The translations under genes and the position numbers were made by a program. DNA of 64,000 bases. Origin: Acinetobacter apis (lineage in GTDB: Bacteria; Pseudomonadota; Gammaproteobacteria; Pseudomonadales; Moraxellaceae). Of the stretch, positions 27,953 to 42,232 are shown piece by piece. The notes under the pieces were generated by a model, which did no database searches, was not told the origin of the DNA, and saw only the letters and a program-made list of their open reading frames with translations. The DNA lies in the NCBI RefSeq assembly GCF_900197575.1, contig NZ_FZLN01000003.1:186001-250000 (forward strand). Direction: 5' to 3'. Each line of letters begins with the position of its first letter. Positions within the stretch are counted from its first letter, which is position 1.

Positions 27953-29347
27953 TTAAAGTGCTTTTATTGGACTTCCACCCAATGCTTGCATGAGCGTCAC
28001 ATAGCTGTTGTATTGGTTCTGTTTGGTATTCACCAAGCTTAGCCGCGCTTGACGTGTGGTTTCTTGTTGATCTAAAACATTCCGAAGCGGCACAGAACCA
28101 TAACGATATTGAACTAAAATGAGTGCTTCTGCTTTTTCTGATAACGCTAAATTATCTTGCTGAATCTTAACTTGTCGGTCTAATTGCAATCGATTGGATA
28201 AAGCATTTTCCACATCTGAAAAAGCCTCATACAAGGTTTGTCGATATTGCAGAATGGCTTTTTCATATTCGATTTGACTGATTGCAATATCTCGTTTCAT
28301 GTCGTTATATTGCAAAAACGGTAGACTCAAATTTGCGCCTAAGGTGAGAATTGGATTTTTAATTAATTCAGTCAAAGACGTGCTGCTCGCACCTAAATTA
28401 CCCGTTAAGCTGATAGAAGGATAATAACCTGCTTTGACGGCATCTTTATCGGCCAATGCCTTACGCAGGCGCAATTCAGCAGCTTGTAGGTCAGGTCGTC
28501 TTGAGATCAATTCAGCAGGCAGTCCTGCAGAAATTTCAGGTAATCGAAGCACAGGCAGTTTTTGCGGCTCAGTTAACTTTAACTGCTGTACAGGCTGATG
28601 CAATAACGCAGCAATTGCTGTTCGGGTCTCTACCAAGCTTTGTTCAATTCGGCTTAAATTTGCCAATTGGCTCTGTACAGCTTGTGCTGCTTGGGTCACT
28701 TCAACACGAGATACTTCACCTGCTTGATATTGAATATTGACCAAGTTATAGAGTTTTTTTGAGGTATCTAAACTAAATTGTGCTGTTGATAAACTGTCAT
28801 GTAAATATGCCAATTGCCAATATAATGATGCTGTTGTACCAATGAGCGTTTGTGCTGTCGCTTGTAAGTCTTCTTCAGTGGCCAATGCTTCCCATTGGGC
28901 ACTTTCAGTTTGTCGGCTTAACTTACCAAACAAATCTAATTGATAACTTACACCTGCATTGATTGAAAGTCCTTGAGATTCATCCTCACCTGTTTTAGGG
29001 GTGAAGCGGTGACCTGTGTTGCTTGATGCATTGACACGTAACCCTTGCTGATTTTCTGCTAAACCAACTCGGATTTGACTTTGTTTTAAAGTGAGTCCTG
29101 CCACTGCTAAATTATTATTTCTCAGCAAAACTTGAGCAACCAATTCATTTAACTGAGGATCATTAAATAATGTCCACCATTGGTCAGCATAGACATCAAT
29201 ATTGATGGGGTTACGTTGTGGTTGGCTATATTGAAATGCATTTGGGGTTTGTACTGAAGGTGCTTGATACGGTGATTTAATCAAGGCAGCACAGCCAACT
29301 AGATTTAACAGGCAACTGGTAATGACTGCCAATTTAAAAGCTTGCAT
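27953..29347 (-). CDS. TolC/NodT-family outer-membrane efflux lipoprotein
   Basis: A 464-residue outer-membrane factor. The N-terminal lipoprotein signal ends at LVGC with acylated Cys19. Two outer-membrane efflux repeats follow with the family ISRRPDLQAAELRLRKA segment and long helical stretches. It is the third gene of an operon with macA and macB (10 bp after macB), so it most likely forms the exit duct of that pump, like OprM/CusC-type proteins rather than classical TolC. Confidence 0.92.
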   Translation of the reverse strand: MQAFKLAVITSCLLNLVGCAALIKSPYQAPSVQTPNAFQYSQPQRNPINIDVYADQWWTLFNDPQLNELVAQVLLRNNNLAVAGLTLKQSQIRVGLAENQQGLRVNASSNTGHRFTPKTGEDESQGLSINAGVSYQLDLFGKLSRQTESAQWEALATEEDLQATAQTLIGTTASLYWQLAYLHDSLSTAQFSLDTSKKLYNLVNIQYQAGEVSRVEVTQAAQAVQSQLANLSRIEQSLVETRTAIAALLHQPVQQLKLTEPQKLPVLRLPEISAGLPAELISRRPDLQAAELRLRKALADKDAVKAGYYPSISLTGNLGASSTSLTELIKNPILTLGANLSLPFLQYNDMKRDIAISQIEYEKAILQYRQTLYEAFSDVENALSNRLQLDRQVKIQQDNLALSEKAEALILVQYRYGSVPLRNVLDQQETTRQARLSLVNTKQNQYNSYVTLMQALGGSPIKAL

Positions 29348-29357
29348 GATGGTTTCC

Positions 29358-31370
29358 TTATTCTCTTGCTAATGCGGCCACTGGGTCGAGTTTTGCTGCA
29401 TTTTTTGCAGGTAAATAACCAAAAATCATGCCGATTAAAGTAGAGCAAATAAATGCTGAAACAATGGAGATGGTCGAGTAGGAGAGTACAAATGTTCCTT
29501 TAGACAAGTGGCTGATCAATTGCCCTAACCCCAATGACAGTAATACACCGAGTACACCACCCAATAAACAGACCAAAATGGCTTCAATTAAAAACTGTTG
29601 TAAAATATTGCTTTGCCTTGCACCAACAGCCATTCGAACGCCAATTTCTTGTGTTCGTTCAGTGACTGAAACCAACATAATATTCATCACACCAATGCCG
29701 CCAACAATCAAAGAAATGACAGCAATCGCTGAAATAAGCAGGGTCATGGTATTGGTGGTTTTTTCAATGGTTTGTCGAATACTGTCACTGTTCATGGTGA
29801 AAATATCTTGGCTGCCATGACGTAAACTAATTAAATTAACAATCGCGTTGTCTGCTGCATCGGTTGAATATTTATCATTCACCAAGATCACAATATTTCG
29901 GATATGTAACTGACCGAGCATTCTACTCATCACTGTAGTGTAGGGCATATAAACATTTAATGTATCACTGCTGTTCATATTGCTATTTTGTGGTTCAACC
30001 ACACCAATAATCCGAGCAGGTACACTGCCCAATAAAACCACTTGACCGATTGCACTGTGTAAATGACCAAAAAATTGTTTTTCAGTATTGGTGTCTATTA
30101 CGACATCTTGTGCACGTGTTCGAATACTTGAGCGATCAAAACTTTGCCCTTCTTTAAACACTAAGCCTTTAACCAAAAAGAAATCATTGCTGACCCCATT
30201 AATCGTTGCGTTGGCCTCATTTTCTTGAAAACGAATAGTACGTGAAGATGTCACAACAGGGCTGACAGCAGTGACATAAGGCTGCGAGAGTAGCGCATCG
30301 GCATCACTTGGAACCAATGTCTTTTGATTGGCTGTTTTTGAATTATCCCCAAAGTTTTTGCCTTGAAACACTGTAATGGTGTTGGTGCCTAAACTGCTAA
30401 TGTCACTGAGAATTTTTTCTTGTGTACCACGTCCTAAAGCGACGACGGTTACGACCGATGCAATACCAATAATGATACCAAGCATGGTCAGAAAGGTACG
30501 CATGCGATGGGCATTCATTGACAACAGTGCCATACGAAAGGCTTCAGATAATCCATCAATGATTAATTGTAATGGCGATGCTTTAGCACTTTTTTGCTGA
30601 CTATAAGCCAAAACAGAGGTTTGATCAGTCACTGTTTGGACAATGTTTTCCTCAGTAGGCTGTGGATCAGAATGAGATGGCGTATTGGGGTGGTCTGCGA
30701 TGACCTCACCATCCTTAAGCTCAATAATTCGTGTGGCATTTTTTGCAACATCCATATCATGCGTAACTAAAATGACAGTATGACCTGCAGCATTTAAGCG
30801 TTTTAAAATACGCATCACTTCAATACCGCTTTGCGAATCAAGTGCGCCTGTGGGTTCATCTGCCAAAATGACATCACCACCATTCATGAGTGCGCGTGCA
30901 ATAGATACACGCTGTTGTTGCCCACCTGAAAGTTGGTTAGGTCGATTCTGTAATTTAGTGGCAAGTCCAAGTTCTTTTAGCAGTTGCTGTGCACGCTCAC
31001 GACGAATGGAAGGTTCTACGCCTGCATAAATGGAGGGAATTTCAACATTTTCTTCTGCGGTTAAGTCATTTAATAAGTGATAACGCTGAAAGATAAAACC
31101 AAAGTATTCGCGCCGTAGTTTTGCCAATTGATCCGGCTGTAATTGTGCAGTTTCATGTCCATTGACTGCATAATAGCCTTCAGTTGGGCGATCCAAGCAT
31201 CCCAAAATATTCATGAGAGTCGATTTTCCTGACCCTGATTGCCCAACAATTGCGACCAACTCACCTGCATAAATGGTGAGATTGATATTTTTCAGGACTT
31301 GAATGGTTGTTTCACCAGCAGGAAATTCACGAATTAAATTTTTGACTTCAAGCAATGCCTGTTTGGTCAT
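29358..31370 (-). CDS. macB: MacB macrolide/peptide ABC exporter
   Basis: A 670-residue fusion of an N-terminal ATPase and a C-terminal membrane domain. The ATPase has Walker [10 protein letters not shown], signature LSGGQQQR and Walker [13 protein letters not shown]. The membrane domain has four spans, the first near 280 and three at the C-terminus, with a large periplasmic domain between: the type VII MacB fold. In other bacteria MacAB-TolC exports macrolides, enterotoxin or siderophore-related peptides by a mechanotransmission cycle. It starts two bases after macA. Confidence 0.95.
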   Translation of the reverse strand: MTKQALLEVKNLIREFPAGETTIQVLKNINLTIYAGELVAIVGQSGSGKSTLMNILGCLDRPTEGYYAVNGHETAQLQPDQLAKLRREYFGFIFQRYHLLNDLTAEENVEIPSIYAGVEPSIRRERAQQLLKELGLATKLQNRPNQLSGGQQQRVSIARALMNGGDVILADEPTGALDSQSGIEVMRILKRLNAAGHTVILVTHDMDVAKNATRIIELKDGEVIADHPNTPSHSDPQPTEENIVQTVTDQTSVLAYSQQKSAKASPLQLIIDGLSEAFRMALLSMNAHRMRTFLTMLGIIIGIASVVTVVALGRGTQEKILSDISSLGTNTITVFQGKNFGDNSKTANQKTLVPSDADALLSQPYVTAVSPVVTSSRTIRFQENEANATINGVSNDFFLVKGLVFKEGQSFDRSSIRTRAQDVVIDTNTEKQFFGHLHSAIGQVVLLGSVPARIIGVVEPQNSNMNSSDTLNVYMPYTTVMSRMLGQLHIRNIVILVNDKYSTDAADNAIVNLISLRHGSQDIFTMNSDSIRQTIEKTTNTMTLLISAIAVISLIVGGIGVMNIMLVSVTERTQEIGVRMAVGARQSNILQQFLIEAILVCLLGGVLGVLLSLGLGQLISHLSKGTFVLSYSTISIVSAFICSTLIGMIFGYLPAKNAAKLDPVAALARE

Positions 31371-31372
31371 GG

Positions 31373-32668
31373 TTACATTCCCATTGGTGGACCGTTGCGT
31401 TTACGGTTATTACTGGCTTTGGCATTTGCAGCAGATGAGTCACTGCTATCAGCAATCACAACTTGCTGACCTTCTTTGAGCCCTGCTAGAACTTCAGCGC
31501 TAACACGGTTGTTAATACCAATGAGAACTTGTTGTGGATACACTTGATCGTTATCAAACACTCGCACACTATTAAGGGACGCTTTGCCTGCTTGAATTAA
31601 GCTTTTTTGTGCAGCTGTTAATTCAAGCGGTTTTACTTTAGGTTTGTTTTTCGGGTCTGATGCAGCAGTGCCATTCGCACCTAAAACCAATTTTGAAGAA
31701 CTCAAAGCAGAAGAGGGCACCAAAACAGCATCTTTCGCTGCATTTAACACAATATACACTTGTGCTGTCATGTTAATACGCAGTTTGCCGTCACTGTTGG
31801 GTACATCAAAAAGTGCATTATAATAGACAGCAGTATTGGTGGTTGAGGTTGTATCGCTGGTAATGGAGTCTGGCGCAGGTTCAATTTGGGTGAGCGTGGC
31901 ATAACGCTTTTTCTCATCACCCAATGTGGTGAAGTAAATTTGTTGGCCTTTCTCGATTTTCATAATATCGGCCTCACTGACTTGTGACTTAATTGTCATT
32001 TGATCGAGTTTGGCTAATTTGACAATGGTCGGTGTGGTTTGATTGGCGTTTACGGTTTGCCCTTCATTGGTCACAATGGCAACAACGGTACCATCCATAG
32101 GTGCAATAATACGTGTAAAACCAAGATTGGTACGTGCTGTTGACTCTGATAAGCGTGCTTGTTCAATTTGTGCATCAATCACATTAAGCTGCGCTGCAGC
32201 TGCTTTAAATTTTGATTCTGCACCTTCGTAATTAGCACGCGATGTTGCATCTTGTGACAACATTGATTTTTGGCGAACATAAGCTAGGCGTGCTTCTTGG
32301 AGTAAAGCTTCTTGCTGTAAACGCTGTGCTTGCAAGCTGCGTATATTGGCGCTGCTGTTCTGTAAAGTATTTTCTTGGGTTTCAGAGTCAATTTTAGCAA
32401 TGACTTGACCACGTTTAACTTGATCACCTAAATGCACATACATATGTCTAACTTGACCTGAGACTTGCGCACCTACGCTCAAGGTTTGGCTAGCATTTAA
32501 TGTACCTGTGGCTAAAACAGTGCTTTCGATATCACCCCGAGTCACAGCTTCAGTAATATATTGTGGTTGTTCATTTTTGGGTTTTAGCCATTGCCATAAA
32601 AAGAAACTGACAAGAAGAAATACAAAAATAAGAATGACCAGTTTAATCGGCTTAATTTTTTTTAACAT
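31373..32668 (-). CDS. macA: MacA periplasmic adaptor subunit
   Basis: A 431-residue membrane fusion protein linking MacB to the outer-membrane factor. It has one N-terminal membrane anchor (about 8-26), then the beta-barrel/lipoyl segment starting at RGDIESTVLATGTL, a helical hairpin of about 80 residues and a second lipoyl half. It is longer than many MacA proteins and ends with a hydrophilic Ser/Ala/Asn-rich tail. I chose the ATG at 32668; a TTG at 32686 would add six residues. Confidence 0.92.
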   Translation of the reverse strand: MLKKIKPIKLVILIFVFLLVSFFLWQWLKPKNEQPQYITEAVTRGDIESTVLATGTLNASQTLSVGAQVSGQVRHMYVHLGDQVKRGQVIAKIDSETQENTLQNSSANIRSLQAQRLQQEALLQEARLAYVRQKSMLSQDATSRANYEGAESKFKAAAAQLNVIDAQIEQARLSESTARTNLGFTRIIAPMDGTVVAIVTNEGQTVNANQTTPTIVKLAKLDQMTIKSQVSEADIMKIEKGQQIYFTTLGDEKKRYATLTQIEPAPDSITSDTTSTTNTAVYYNALFDVPNSDGKLRINMTAQVYIVLNAAKDAVLVPSSALSSSKLVLGANGTAASDPKNKPKVKPLELTAAQKSLIQAGKASLNSVRVFDNDQVYPQQVLIGINNRVSAEVLAGLKEGQQVVIADSSDSSAANAKASNNRKRNGPPMGM

Positions 32669-32770
32669 GAATACCAACAACGCCAATAAAAGTATAAATA
32701 ACGAACGAGATTAATTAAGAATCGTGAATATTGTATGAATATTTTAATCTATTATGATTTTAAAGAAGTT

Positions 32771-33757
32771 TTATTTCAAGATAGGTTTGCCACACAATTC
32801 ACCAATAATTTGAATCATCAGTAGCTCTGCATGTTGGTGTGAATAGCCTTTGATTGCCAAGTCCATTTGCAATAATAATTGTGGCCATTGCAAGAACTGT
32901 TGCGGCTGAAAACGTTTTAGCGCATTTTGATATAAACCCACTTTATTTCGCCAAATGCCCAATTGCGTGGCTTGGTGTGGTTGCTCAAATAATTGCATCA
33001 GTAATCGCATTTCTTTGCTTAGTGTCCATAATATCAAGCTCATTGGCTCACCTGTAGCAATTAAATATTGGTAAATTTTAACTGCATGCGCCAAGTCACC
33101 TGCAAGGAGTGCATCGCTTAAATCATATGTGCTATATCGAGATTGATCTTGTAAATGGCTGATTAAATCTTCTGCTTGAATGGTTTTTTGCTCAGGGATG
33201 AGGTCACTTAAACGTAATAGACTGTTTTTTGCAGCCAATAAATTATGTTCATGATGGTCTAATAACCATTGCCAAGCGGATGGCGCGAGCTGAAGCCCAA
33301 TTTTTTGTGCTTCTAAATCTAAAATACGTTGTTTGTCTTTGTCATAGGGTGCACTCAAGGCAACCACGGTACCATTTGCTTCAACAGTTTGAAAAAACGC
33401 ACTTTTCATGCTTTGGCTATCTTGCTTAGGCATGACAATCAATAGCGTATTAAGCTCATTGGTTTGAATGAATTGTTTAAGTAATTTGAGATGCTGTGCA
33501 TCAGGTTTAATATTGCCATGTACTTCAATGGCTAAGCTTTGTGAAAATAGAGACAAACTGTTTAAAGCTTGGAATATCGTTTTCCAATCACTGACACTTT
33601 GAAGGTCATAACGTTGGCGTTCCACATCATTGGACTGCCAATATGTTCGAAATTGATCAAGTAGATTTTGTTCAAGAAGCGGTTCTTGACCATGTAAAAT
33701 CCAAGCACCCAAGGAACCATTTACTTTTTTGAGTGCTTGAAAATAATCAATCTTCAT
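32771..33757 (-). CDS. holA: DNA polymerase III delta subunit
   Basis: A 328-residue clamp-loader subunit that opens the beta sliding clamp. Recognised from the N-terminal GSLGAWILHGQEPLLEQN segment, the AAA+-like fold without a P-loop, the mid-region ALNSLSLFSQSLAIEVHG clamp-contact area, and its place after lptE. It forms the end of leuS-lptE-holA, a common gammaproteobacterial gene order. Confidence 0.93.
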   Translation of the reverse strand: MKIDYFQALKKVNGSLGAWILHGQEPLLEQNLLDQFRTYWQSNDVERQRYDLQSVSDWKTIFQALNSLSLFSQSLAIEVHGNIKPDAQHLKLLKQFIQTNELNTLLIVMPKQDSQSMKSAFFQTVEANGTVVALSAPYDKDKQRILDLEAQKIGLQLAPSAWQWLLDHHEHNLLAAKNSLLRLSDLIPEQKTIQAEDLISHLQDQSRYSTYDLSDALLAGDLAHAVKIYQYLIATGEPMSLILWTLSKEMRLLMQLFEQPHQATQLGIWRNKVGLYQNALKRFQPQQFLQWPQLLLQMDLAIKGYSHQHAELLMIQIIGELCGKPILK

Positions 33758-33782
33758 ATCAATCTATAGCCAAGAAAATCAA

Positions 33783-34289
33783 TTAATTGGCTGCAGGTAG
33801 GCGATTACTTGAAATCTGACGTGTCATTTGCTGCGCAACATCATCAATCAGTAAATCAACCAAGTATTCTTCTTCATTGTCATCAACATTCACGGTAGCT
33901 ACGTTGTATTGATAGTTTTTAACACCAGCAATGGTTCGTGGTTGGGTGACAGGGCGGCCTTGACGATCTTCAATCTGAAAAGTGACATTTAAGTGTAGGA
34001 TAACTTCTGCTACCCGTCCGCTTAACTTTTGACGACGATAGGTATAATCAAGAACACGCAGCGTGTAGGCGTTCGGTGCTTTATCAAATTTAACACCACT
34101 GCCAGTGAGGTAAATGGTCAGTTTGTCACCTAAACGCTTTGCTTCTGTTGGTAAGTTTAATTGCATATGCTGATATGCAATAGGGGTTGCATTAGGGCCG
34201 ACACCAGTTAAGTGAAAGCCACAGCCGACTAAGCTTGCACTTAGACCTAAAGTTAAAATGACCGCTGATAAACGATGGACCAAGTGCAT
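33783..34289 (-). CDS. lptE: LPS-assembly lipoprotein LptE
   Basis: A 168-residue outer-membrane lipoprotein that plugs the LptD barrel and helps insert lipopolysaccharide or lipo-oligosaccharide. The signal peptide ends at LVGC with acylated Cys23, followed by the family GFHLTG start. Middle segments (YRRQKLSGRVAEVILHLNVTFQIED region) fit the LptE fold. It is 15 bp after leuS and 25 bp before holA. Confidence 0.94.
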   Translation of the reverse strand: MHLVHRLSAVILTLGLSASLVGCGFHLTGVGPNATPIAYQHMQLNLPTEAKRLGDKLTIYLTGSGVKFDKAPNAYTLRVLDYTYRRQKLSGRVAEVILHLNVTFQIEDRQGRPVTQPRTIAGVKNYQYNVATVNVDDNEEEYLVDLLIDDVAQQMTRQISSNRLPAAN

Positions 34290-34304
34290 GCGTCTTCCTC
34301 TTAA

Positions 34305-36932
<2,628 letters not shown>

Positions 36933-37037
36933 TTAATCGACGACAAAGTAAAGTGAAATAATTGAGGTACAGCATAGCGCAAAATGGACTAAAAAGTGAA
37001 TTTTGCCGAATAAATTGTCTGTGTAAGAGGCTTTTTT

Positions 37038-37370
37038 TTAAAAATTTGAAACTGGCCCGTTCTGATCGGCTGTTTTCGGCGGTAGCAGCGGTGTTGTTGG
37101 TGTCGCTTTGTTTTCAACAACGGGTTGCTTTACCTGCGCTACATCATTTTTGGTTGGCAACGTGACAGGCATTTGATTTGAACCCTGTGCAGTTTGGCCA
37201 TATGTTTTTACTTGTCCTTTGGTTTTTACCCCTTTTTTTGTTTGAGGGGGCGTTTCTGTGTAGTGCGTTGTACCATGTTCATCAACCCATTTATAAAAAG
37301 ACTGTGCATAAACATGAGACATGCTCATTAGGCAGAGAATCGGAAGCAGCAAGATATTTATTTTAACCAT
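37038..37370 (-). CDS. DUF4124 domain periplasmic protein
   Basis: A small exported protein of 110 residues. A signal peptide ends near HVYA-QS; the DUF4124 motif SFYKWVDEHGTTHYTETPP follows directly. The rest is low-complexity, rich in Lys, Gln, Pro and Thr, and looks disordered. The ATG at 37370 has a GGGGAAAG site seven to eight bases upstream; an ATG at 37388 lies before that site and is less likely. DUF4124 proteins are common periplasmic proteins of unknown function. Confidence 0.82.
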   Translation of the reverse strand: MVKINILLLPILCLMSMSHVYAQSFYKWVDEHGTTHYTETPPQTKKGVKTKGQVKTYGQTAQGSNQMPVTLPTKNDVAQVKQPVVENKATPTTPLLPPKTADQNGPVSNF

Positions 37371-37854
37371 TTGAATTACTTTCCCCATAAAAATTCATTT
37401 TAAAAAGCATTTTCTTTAAACACGATAAAAATTTCTGTGTTCTATTTATTTTAATGTAAATTTTACGAAAGGTATGAATTAATTCTGACCTTCTTTCGCT
37501 TATTTTTCGTATATATCACTTTCTATCATAAGAATTACGAAATATCACCTTAAGCCTTGACAATCCTAGCTGAAACAACAAAAATGCAAGGTAATTATTT
37601 TGTTTAACCACCCTTTAAATAAAATGGTTGCAATAGGCATGTCACTCTAGCCGAGATGTTATGTTTGAAAAGGATGCTTATCCCAGCATGTTTTTATATT
37701 TAGTCGATGTTTCATCAGCTTAATCTGTTGTTGCGTCTTTGTTACTCCTATTGCAAGATACATGATTTCGGCTCTGCTATAACAAAGTAGTACAGTCACT
37801 TTTGAGAATTAAGCGTACCTTTAATGGTGCAAAAAACAAATAGGGTGAATCACG
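37371..37854 (+). promoter_or_regulatory. Long ilvI leader region
   Basis: A 484-bp gap with no long gene, holding the ilvIHC promoter. TTGACA at 37557-37562 is a good -35 candidate but its -10 is weak. An imperfect dyad with CGAAAG (37466-37471), GAATTAATTC (37476-37485) and CTTTCG (37493-37498) could be a regulator site. Two very short open frames rich in Leu/Ile codons (37656-37703 and 37707-37790) and a small ATGCT/AGCAT hairpin with T-run (37674-37695) resemble parts of an attenuator, but none has a good ribosome site. Confidence 0.4.
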
Positions 37855-39582
37855 TTGGAACTTCTTTCTGGTGGTGAAATGCTTGTTCGCGCACTTGCGG
37901 ACGAGGGTGTTGAGTGTATTTTTGGTTATCCTGGCGGCGCTGTTTTGCATATTTACGATGCGTTATATCAGCAAGACCGTATCCAACATTACCTTGTACG
38001 TCATGAGCAAGCTGCAGGTCATATGGCAGACGCATATTCGCGTGTGACGGGTAAAACAGGTGTTGTCCTTGTGACATCAGGCCCAGGTGCAACCAATACA
38101 GTCACACCAATTGCAACAGCATATATGGATTCAATTCCAATGGTTGTCTTGTCAGGGCAAGTTGCATCGCATTTAATTGGTGAAGATGCATTCCAAGAAA
38201 CAGATATGATTGGTGTGTCACGTCCGATTGTAAAGCACAGCTTTCAAGTGCGTCATGCCAGCGAAATTCCTGAAATCATTAAAAAAGCTTTTTATATCGC
38301 ATCAAGTGGCCGCCCAGGTCCTGTGGTGATTGATATTCCAAAAGATGTAACAAACCCAATTGATAAGTTTTCGTATGCGTATCCTGAAAAAGTTAAAATG
38401 CGTTCTTACCAGCCTCCTTACCGTGGCCATTCAGGTCAAATCCGTAAAGCGGTTGATGAGCTCTTGTCAGCAAAACGTCCTGTTATCTATACCGGCGGCG
38501 GCGTAGTACAAGGTGATGGTTCTGAGTTACTTCGAGAAATTGCACATTTACTGAACTACCCAGTGACAAGCACACTCATGGGCTTGGGTGCAGTATCGGG
38601 GACTGATCCGCAATTTTTAGGCATGCTTGGTATGCATGGCTATTATGAAGCCAATATGGCTATGCATCATGCAGATGTAATTTTTGCAGTGGGTGCACGC
38701 TTTGATGACCGAGTGACCAATAACCCAACTAAATTCTGTCCAAATGCAAAAGTCATTCATATTGATATTGACCCTGCAACTATTTCTAAAACCATTTCAG
38801 CGCATATTCCAATTGTAGGTGCTGTTAAGCCAGTATTAGAAGAAATGCTTGCACAACTACAGCAATTGAATGTGTCTAAACCAAATCCAGATGATTTGGC
38901 AGTATGGTGGACACAAATTAATGAGTGGCGTAAATTTCATGGGTTGCGCTATGGGTCAAACACAGATGGCTTAATTAAACCACAGCAAGCGATTGAAGCG
39001 TTATATAAAGTGACAGATGGTGATGCCATCATTACATCGGATGTGGGTCAACATCAAATGTTTAGTGCACTGTATTATAAATATAATCGCCCTCGTCAAT
39101 GGATCAATTCTGGTGGTCTTGGCACTATGGGTGTTGGATTGCCATATGCAATGGGCGCAAAAGTTGCATTCCCTGAGCAGGAAGTGGTATGTGTCACAGG
39201 CGATGGTTCAATACAAATGTGTATTCAAGAGCTATCGACGTGTAAACAATACGATATTAACGTCAAAATTTTATGCTTAAACAATGGTTCATTAGGCATG
39301 GTTCGCCAATGGCAAGATATGAACTATGAAGGTCGTCATTCACATTCGTATGTTGAATCATTGCCAGATTTTGCCAAATTGATGGAAGCTTATGGCCATG
39401 TTGCAATCACTATTCATCATGCTGATGAGTTAGAGACGAAACTTGCTGAAGCAATGGCAATTCAAGATAAATGTGTATTTATTCAAGTCATGGTTGAAGA
39501 TTCAGAGCATGTTTATCCAATGCAAGTTCCTGCTCAAGCAATGAAAGATATGTGGTTAAGCAAAGGGGAGCGTACAGCATGA
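37855..39582 (+). CDS. ilvI: Acetolactate synthase large subunit
   Basis: A 575-residue thiamine-diphosphate enzyme that condenses pyruvate (or pyruvate with 2-oxobutyrate), the first common step to valine, leucine and isoleucine. Conserved segments are [15 protein letters not shown], the [16 protein letters not shown] loop with the catalytic Glu, and the TDP/Mg motif [18 protein letters not shown]. Translation starts at TTG (37855): an AGGGTG site lies eight bases upstream and the protein begins exactly at the family N-terminus. It overlaps ilvH by four bases (ATGA). Confidence 0.96.
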   Translation: MELLSGGEMLVRALADEGVECIFGYPGGAVLHIYDALYQQDRIQHYLVRHEQAAGHMADAYSRVTGKTGVVLVTSGPGATNTVTPIATAYMDSIPMVVLSGQVASHLIGEDAFQETDMIGVSRPIVKHSFQVRHASEIPEIIKKAFYIASSGRPGPVVIDIPKDVTNPIDKFSYAYPEKVKMRSYQPPYRGHSGQIRKAVDELLSAKRPVIYTGGGVVQGDGSELLREIAHLLNYPVTSTLMGLGAVSGTDPQFLGMLGMHGYYEANMAMHHADVIFAVGARFDDRVTNNPTKFCPNAKVIHIDIDPATISKTISAHIPIVGAVKPVLEEMLAQLQQLNVSKPNPDDLAVWWTQINEWRKFHGLRYGSNTDGLIKPQQAIEALYKVTDGDAIITSDVGQHQMFSALYYKYNRPRQWINSGGLGTMGVGLPYAMGAKVAFPEQEVVCVTGDGSIQMCIQELSTCKQYDINVKILCLNNGSLGMVRQWQDMNYEGRHSHSYVESLPDFAKLMEAYGHVAITIHHADELETKLAEAMAIQDKCVFIQVMVEDSEHVYPMQVPAQAMKDMWLSKGERTA

Positions 39583-40070
39583 GACATATTATTTCAGTAT
39601 TGATTGAAAATGAATCTGGTGCGTTATCTCGTTTGGTTGGTTTGTTTAGCCAACGCGGTTATAACATTGAAACATTAAATGTTGCGCCGACTGAAGATGA
39701 AACTTTATCCCGCCTGACGCTAACAACATATGGCGATGACCATAAAGTAGAACAAATTACCAAACAACTGAATAAATTGGTTGAAGTGGTTAAAGTGGTG
39801 GCTTTAAGCGATGGCGCACATATTGAGCGTGAATTGTTGTTGATTAAAGTGAAAGCACAAGGATCAGCACGTGATGAAATTAAGCGTACAGCAGATATTT
39901 TTCGTGCCAGCATTATTGATGTGACCCCAACCACGTATACGGTACAAATTGTAGGGACAACTGAAAAGCTTGATGGCTTTATCGATGCGCTTGCTGAAAA
40001 TACCATTTTAGAAGTGGTTCGTTCAGGCGTATCGGGTATTGCACGCGGCGAAAAAGTGTTAAGTATTTAA
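39579..40070 (+). CDS. ilvH: Acetolactate synthase regulatory small subunit
   Basis: A 163-residue regulatory subunit that binds valine and activates the large subunit. The N-terminal ACT domain starts [30 protein letters not shown]; the C-terminal IlvH-type domain is complete, as in E. coli IlvH (not the short IlvN form). The ATG at 39579 overlaps the ilvI stop (ATGA) and follows a GGGGAG site; an upstream start at 39552 would sit deeper inside ilvI. Confidence 0.95.
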   Translation: MRHIISVLIENESGALSRLVGLFSQRGYNIETLNVAPTEDETLSRLTLTTYGDDHKVEQITKQLNKLVEVVKVVALSDGAHIERELLLIKVKAQGSARDEIKRTADIFRASIIDVTPTTYTVQIVGTTEKLDGFIDALAENTILEVVRSGVSGIARGEKVLSI

Positions 40071-40095
40071 ATAAATAAATTTTTACTGGAGATAA

Positions 40096-41115
<1,020 letters not shown>

Positions 41116-41131
41116 GTCGTTTTTGAGCAAT

Positions 41132-41159
41132 AAAAAACCTCACCTCAGTGGGGTTTTTT
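41132..41159 (+). terminator. Intrinsic terminator after ilvC
   Basis: AAAAACCTCAC pairs with GTGGGGTTTTT (one G-U) around a CTCA loop and is followed by Ts. Confidence 0.9.
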
Positions 41160-41189
41160 ATTGTAATGATTGTTTGAGATGTCATATCA

Positions 41190-41215
41190 CTATCATATAA
41201 ATCTAGTTATGATAG
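41190..41215. repeat. 8-bp perfect inverted repeat before the PAP2 gene
   Basis: CTATCATA (41190-41197) and TATGATAG (41208-41215) are exact reverse complements ten bases apart, about 90 bp upstream of the PAP2 gene. This is the size of an operator; no T-run follows. Confidence 0.4.
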
Positions 41216-41304
41216 CCATGTAGCAAAAGTAATGAATGATCGACCTTGTTATTGAAAAACTAAGGCAAAACATAAAAACAAAACAATAAAAGTTGGGGTG
41301 ATTT

Positions 41305-41853
41305 ATGTTACAAACACTCATCATAAAAATTCAAGCATTGGACTTAAAAGGCTGTATCTACTTAAATCAACTTTCTAGAAATCATCATGTTGCCTTATTT
41401 TTTAAATTAATTAGTCGCTTAGGTGATGGCACATTTTGGTTTGCGATTTTATGTTTGATCTATTTGTCGCAACCTAAAAGTTATTACATTCAAGTGATGT
41501 ATTTGGCCAGTGCGAGCTTTTTAACAACCTTGTTATATAAAGCATTAAAACATAAAACAACGCGACCTAGACCGTATCAAGTTCACCAAGTCATTATTTT
41601 AGGTGAGCGCCCGCTTGATCACTTTAGCTTTCCATCAGGACATACTTTACATGCTGTGATTTCCACCATTGTATTTGGTTATATACAGCCCGCCTTACTT
41701 TTAATTATGTTGCCATTTACAGTTTTAGTTGCCATTTCAAGAATGGTATTGGGCTTACATTATCCAACAGATGTCTTGGTAGGTGCTTTACTTGGTACAT
41801 TGCTGTCTTTTGGTGTGATTGGTTTTGCCAGCTATGCGCAGATTTTGTTATAA
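41305..41853 (+). CDS. PAP2-family membrane phosphatase
   Basis: A 182-residue inner-membrane phosphatase with about five spans. All three PAP2 motifs are present: KHKTTRPRP, the FPSGHTLHA motif with catalytic His, and SRMVLGLHYPTDVLVG with the second His and Asp. Such enzymes dephosphorylate undecaprenyl diphosphate or phosphatidylglycerol phosphate; which one cannot be told here. A GGGGTG site supports the start. Confidence 0.88.
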   Translation: MLQTLIIKIQALDLKGCIYLNQLSRNHHVALFFKLISRLGDGTFWFAILCLIYLSQPKSYYIQVMYLASASFLTTLLYKALKHKTTRPRPYQVHQVIILGERPLDHFSFPSGHTLHAVISTIVFGYIQPALLLIMLPFTVLVAISRMVLGLHYPTDVLVGALLGTLLSFGVIGFASYAQILL

Positions 41854-41937
41854 CAGCGCGATGTCATATATGAAATAATTTTAAAATTTATTAAAGTCGT
41901 TCAAATTTATTTTGAACATCAATCAAAGGAATCATTA

Positions 41938-42138
41938 ATGGGATTACGTTGGACAGATACATTAGATATCGCAATTGAGCTATCAGAGATTCATACAGAT
42001 GTTGATCCGCAGTGGGTGAGATTTACAGATTTACATGCATGGATTTGTGCTTTGCCTCATTTTGAAGATGACCCTGCAAAATCAACAGAAGGGGTGCTTG
42101 AGGCGATTCAAATGGCTTGGATTGACGAAACGGATTAA
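41938..42138 (+). CDS. iscX: IscX (Fe-S cluster assembly accessory protein)
   Basis: A 66-residue acidic protein of the IscX/YfhJ family, which binds IscS and iron and tunes Fe-S cluster assembly. The core MGLRWTDTLDIAIEL, the DVDPQWVRFTDLHAW segment and the EAIQMAWIDE end are diagnostic. In enterobacteria it is the last gene of the isc operon; here no other isc gene is near and it stands alone before ndk. Confidence 0.94.
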   Translation: MGLRWTDTLDIAIELSEIHTDVDPQWVRFTDLHAWICALPHFEDDPAKSTEGVLEAIQMAWIDETD

Positions 42139-42232
42139 AAAAATCAAACTTTTACATATTGTAAGCAGATTATTTTAGCTGATCTCGTTATAATGCAAAA
42201 AATTTTTTACAGTGACTTTAAGGAGCCGATCA

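Noticed and set aside
27953..32668. MacAB-outer membrane pump as a novel system
   Set aside because: All motifs and gene order are those of ordinary MacAB tripartite exporters; only the substrate is unknown.
36979..37006. GCAAAAT/ATTTTGC hairpin after the DUF4124 gene as a terminator
   Set aside because: A seven-pair A/T-rich stem with a 14-base loop and no T-run on either strand.
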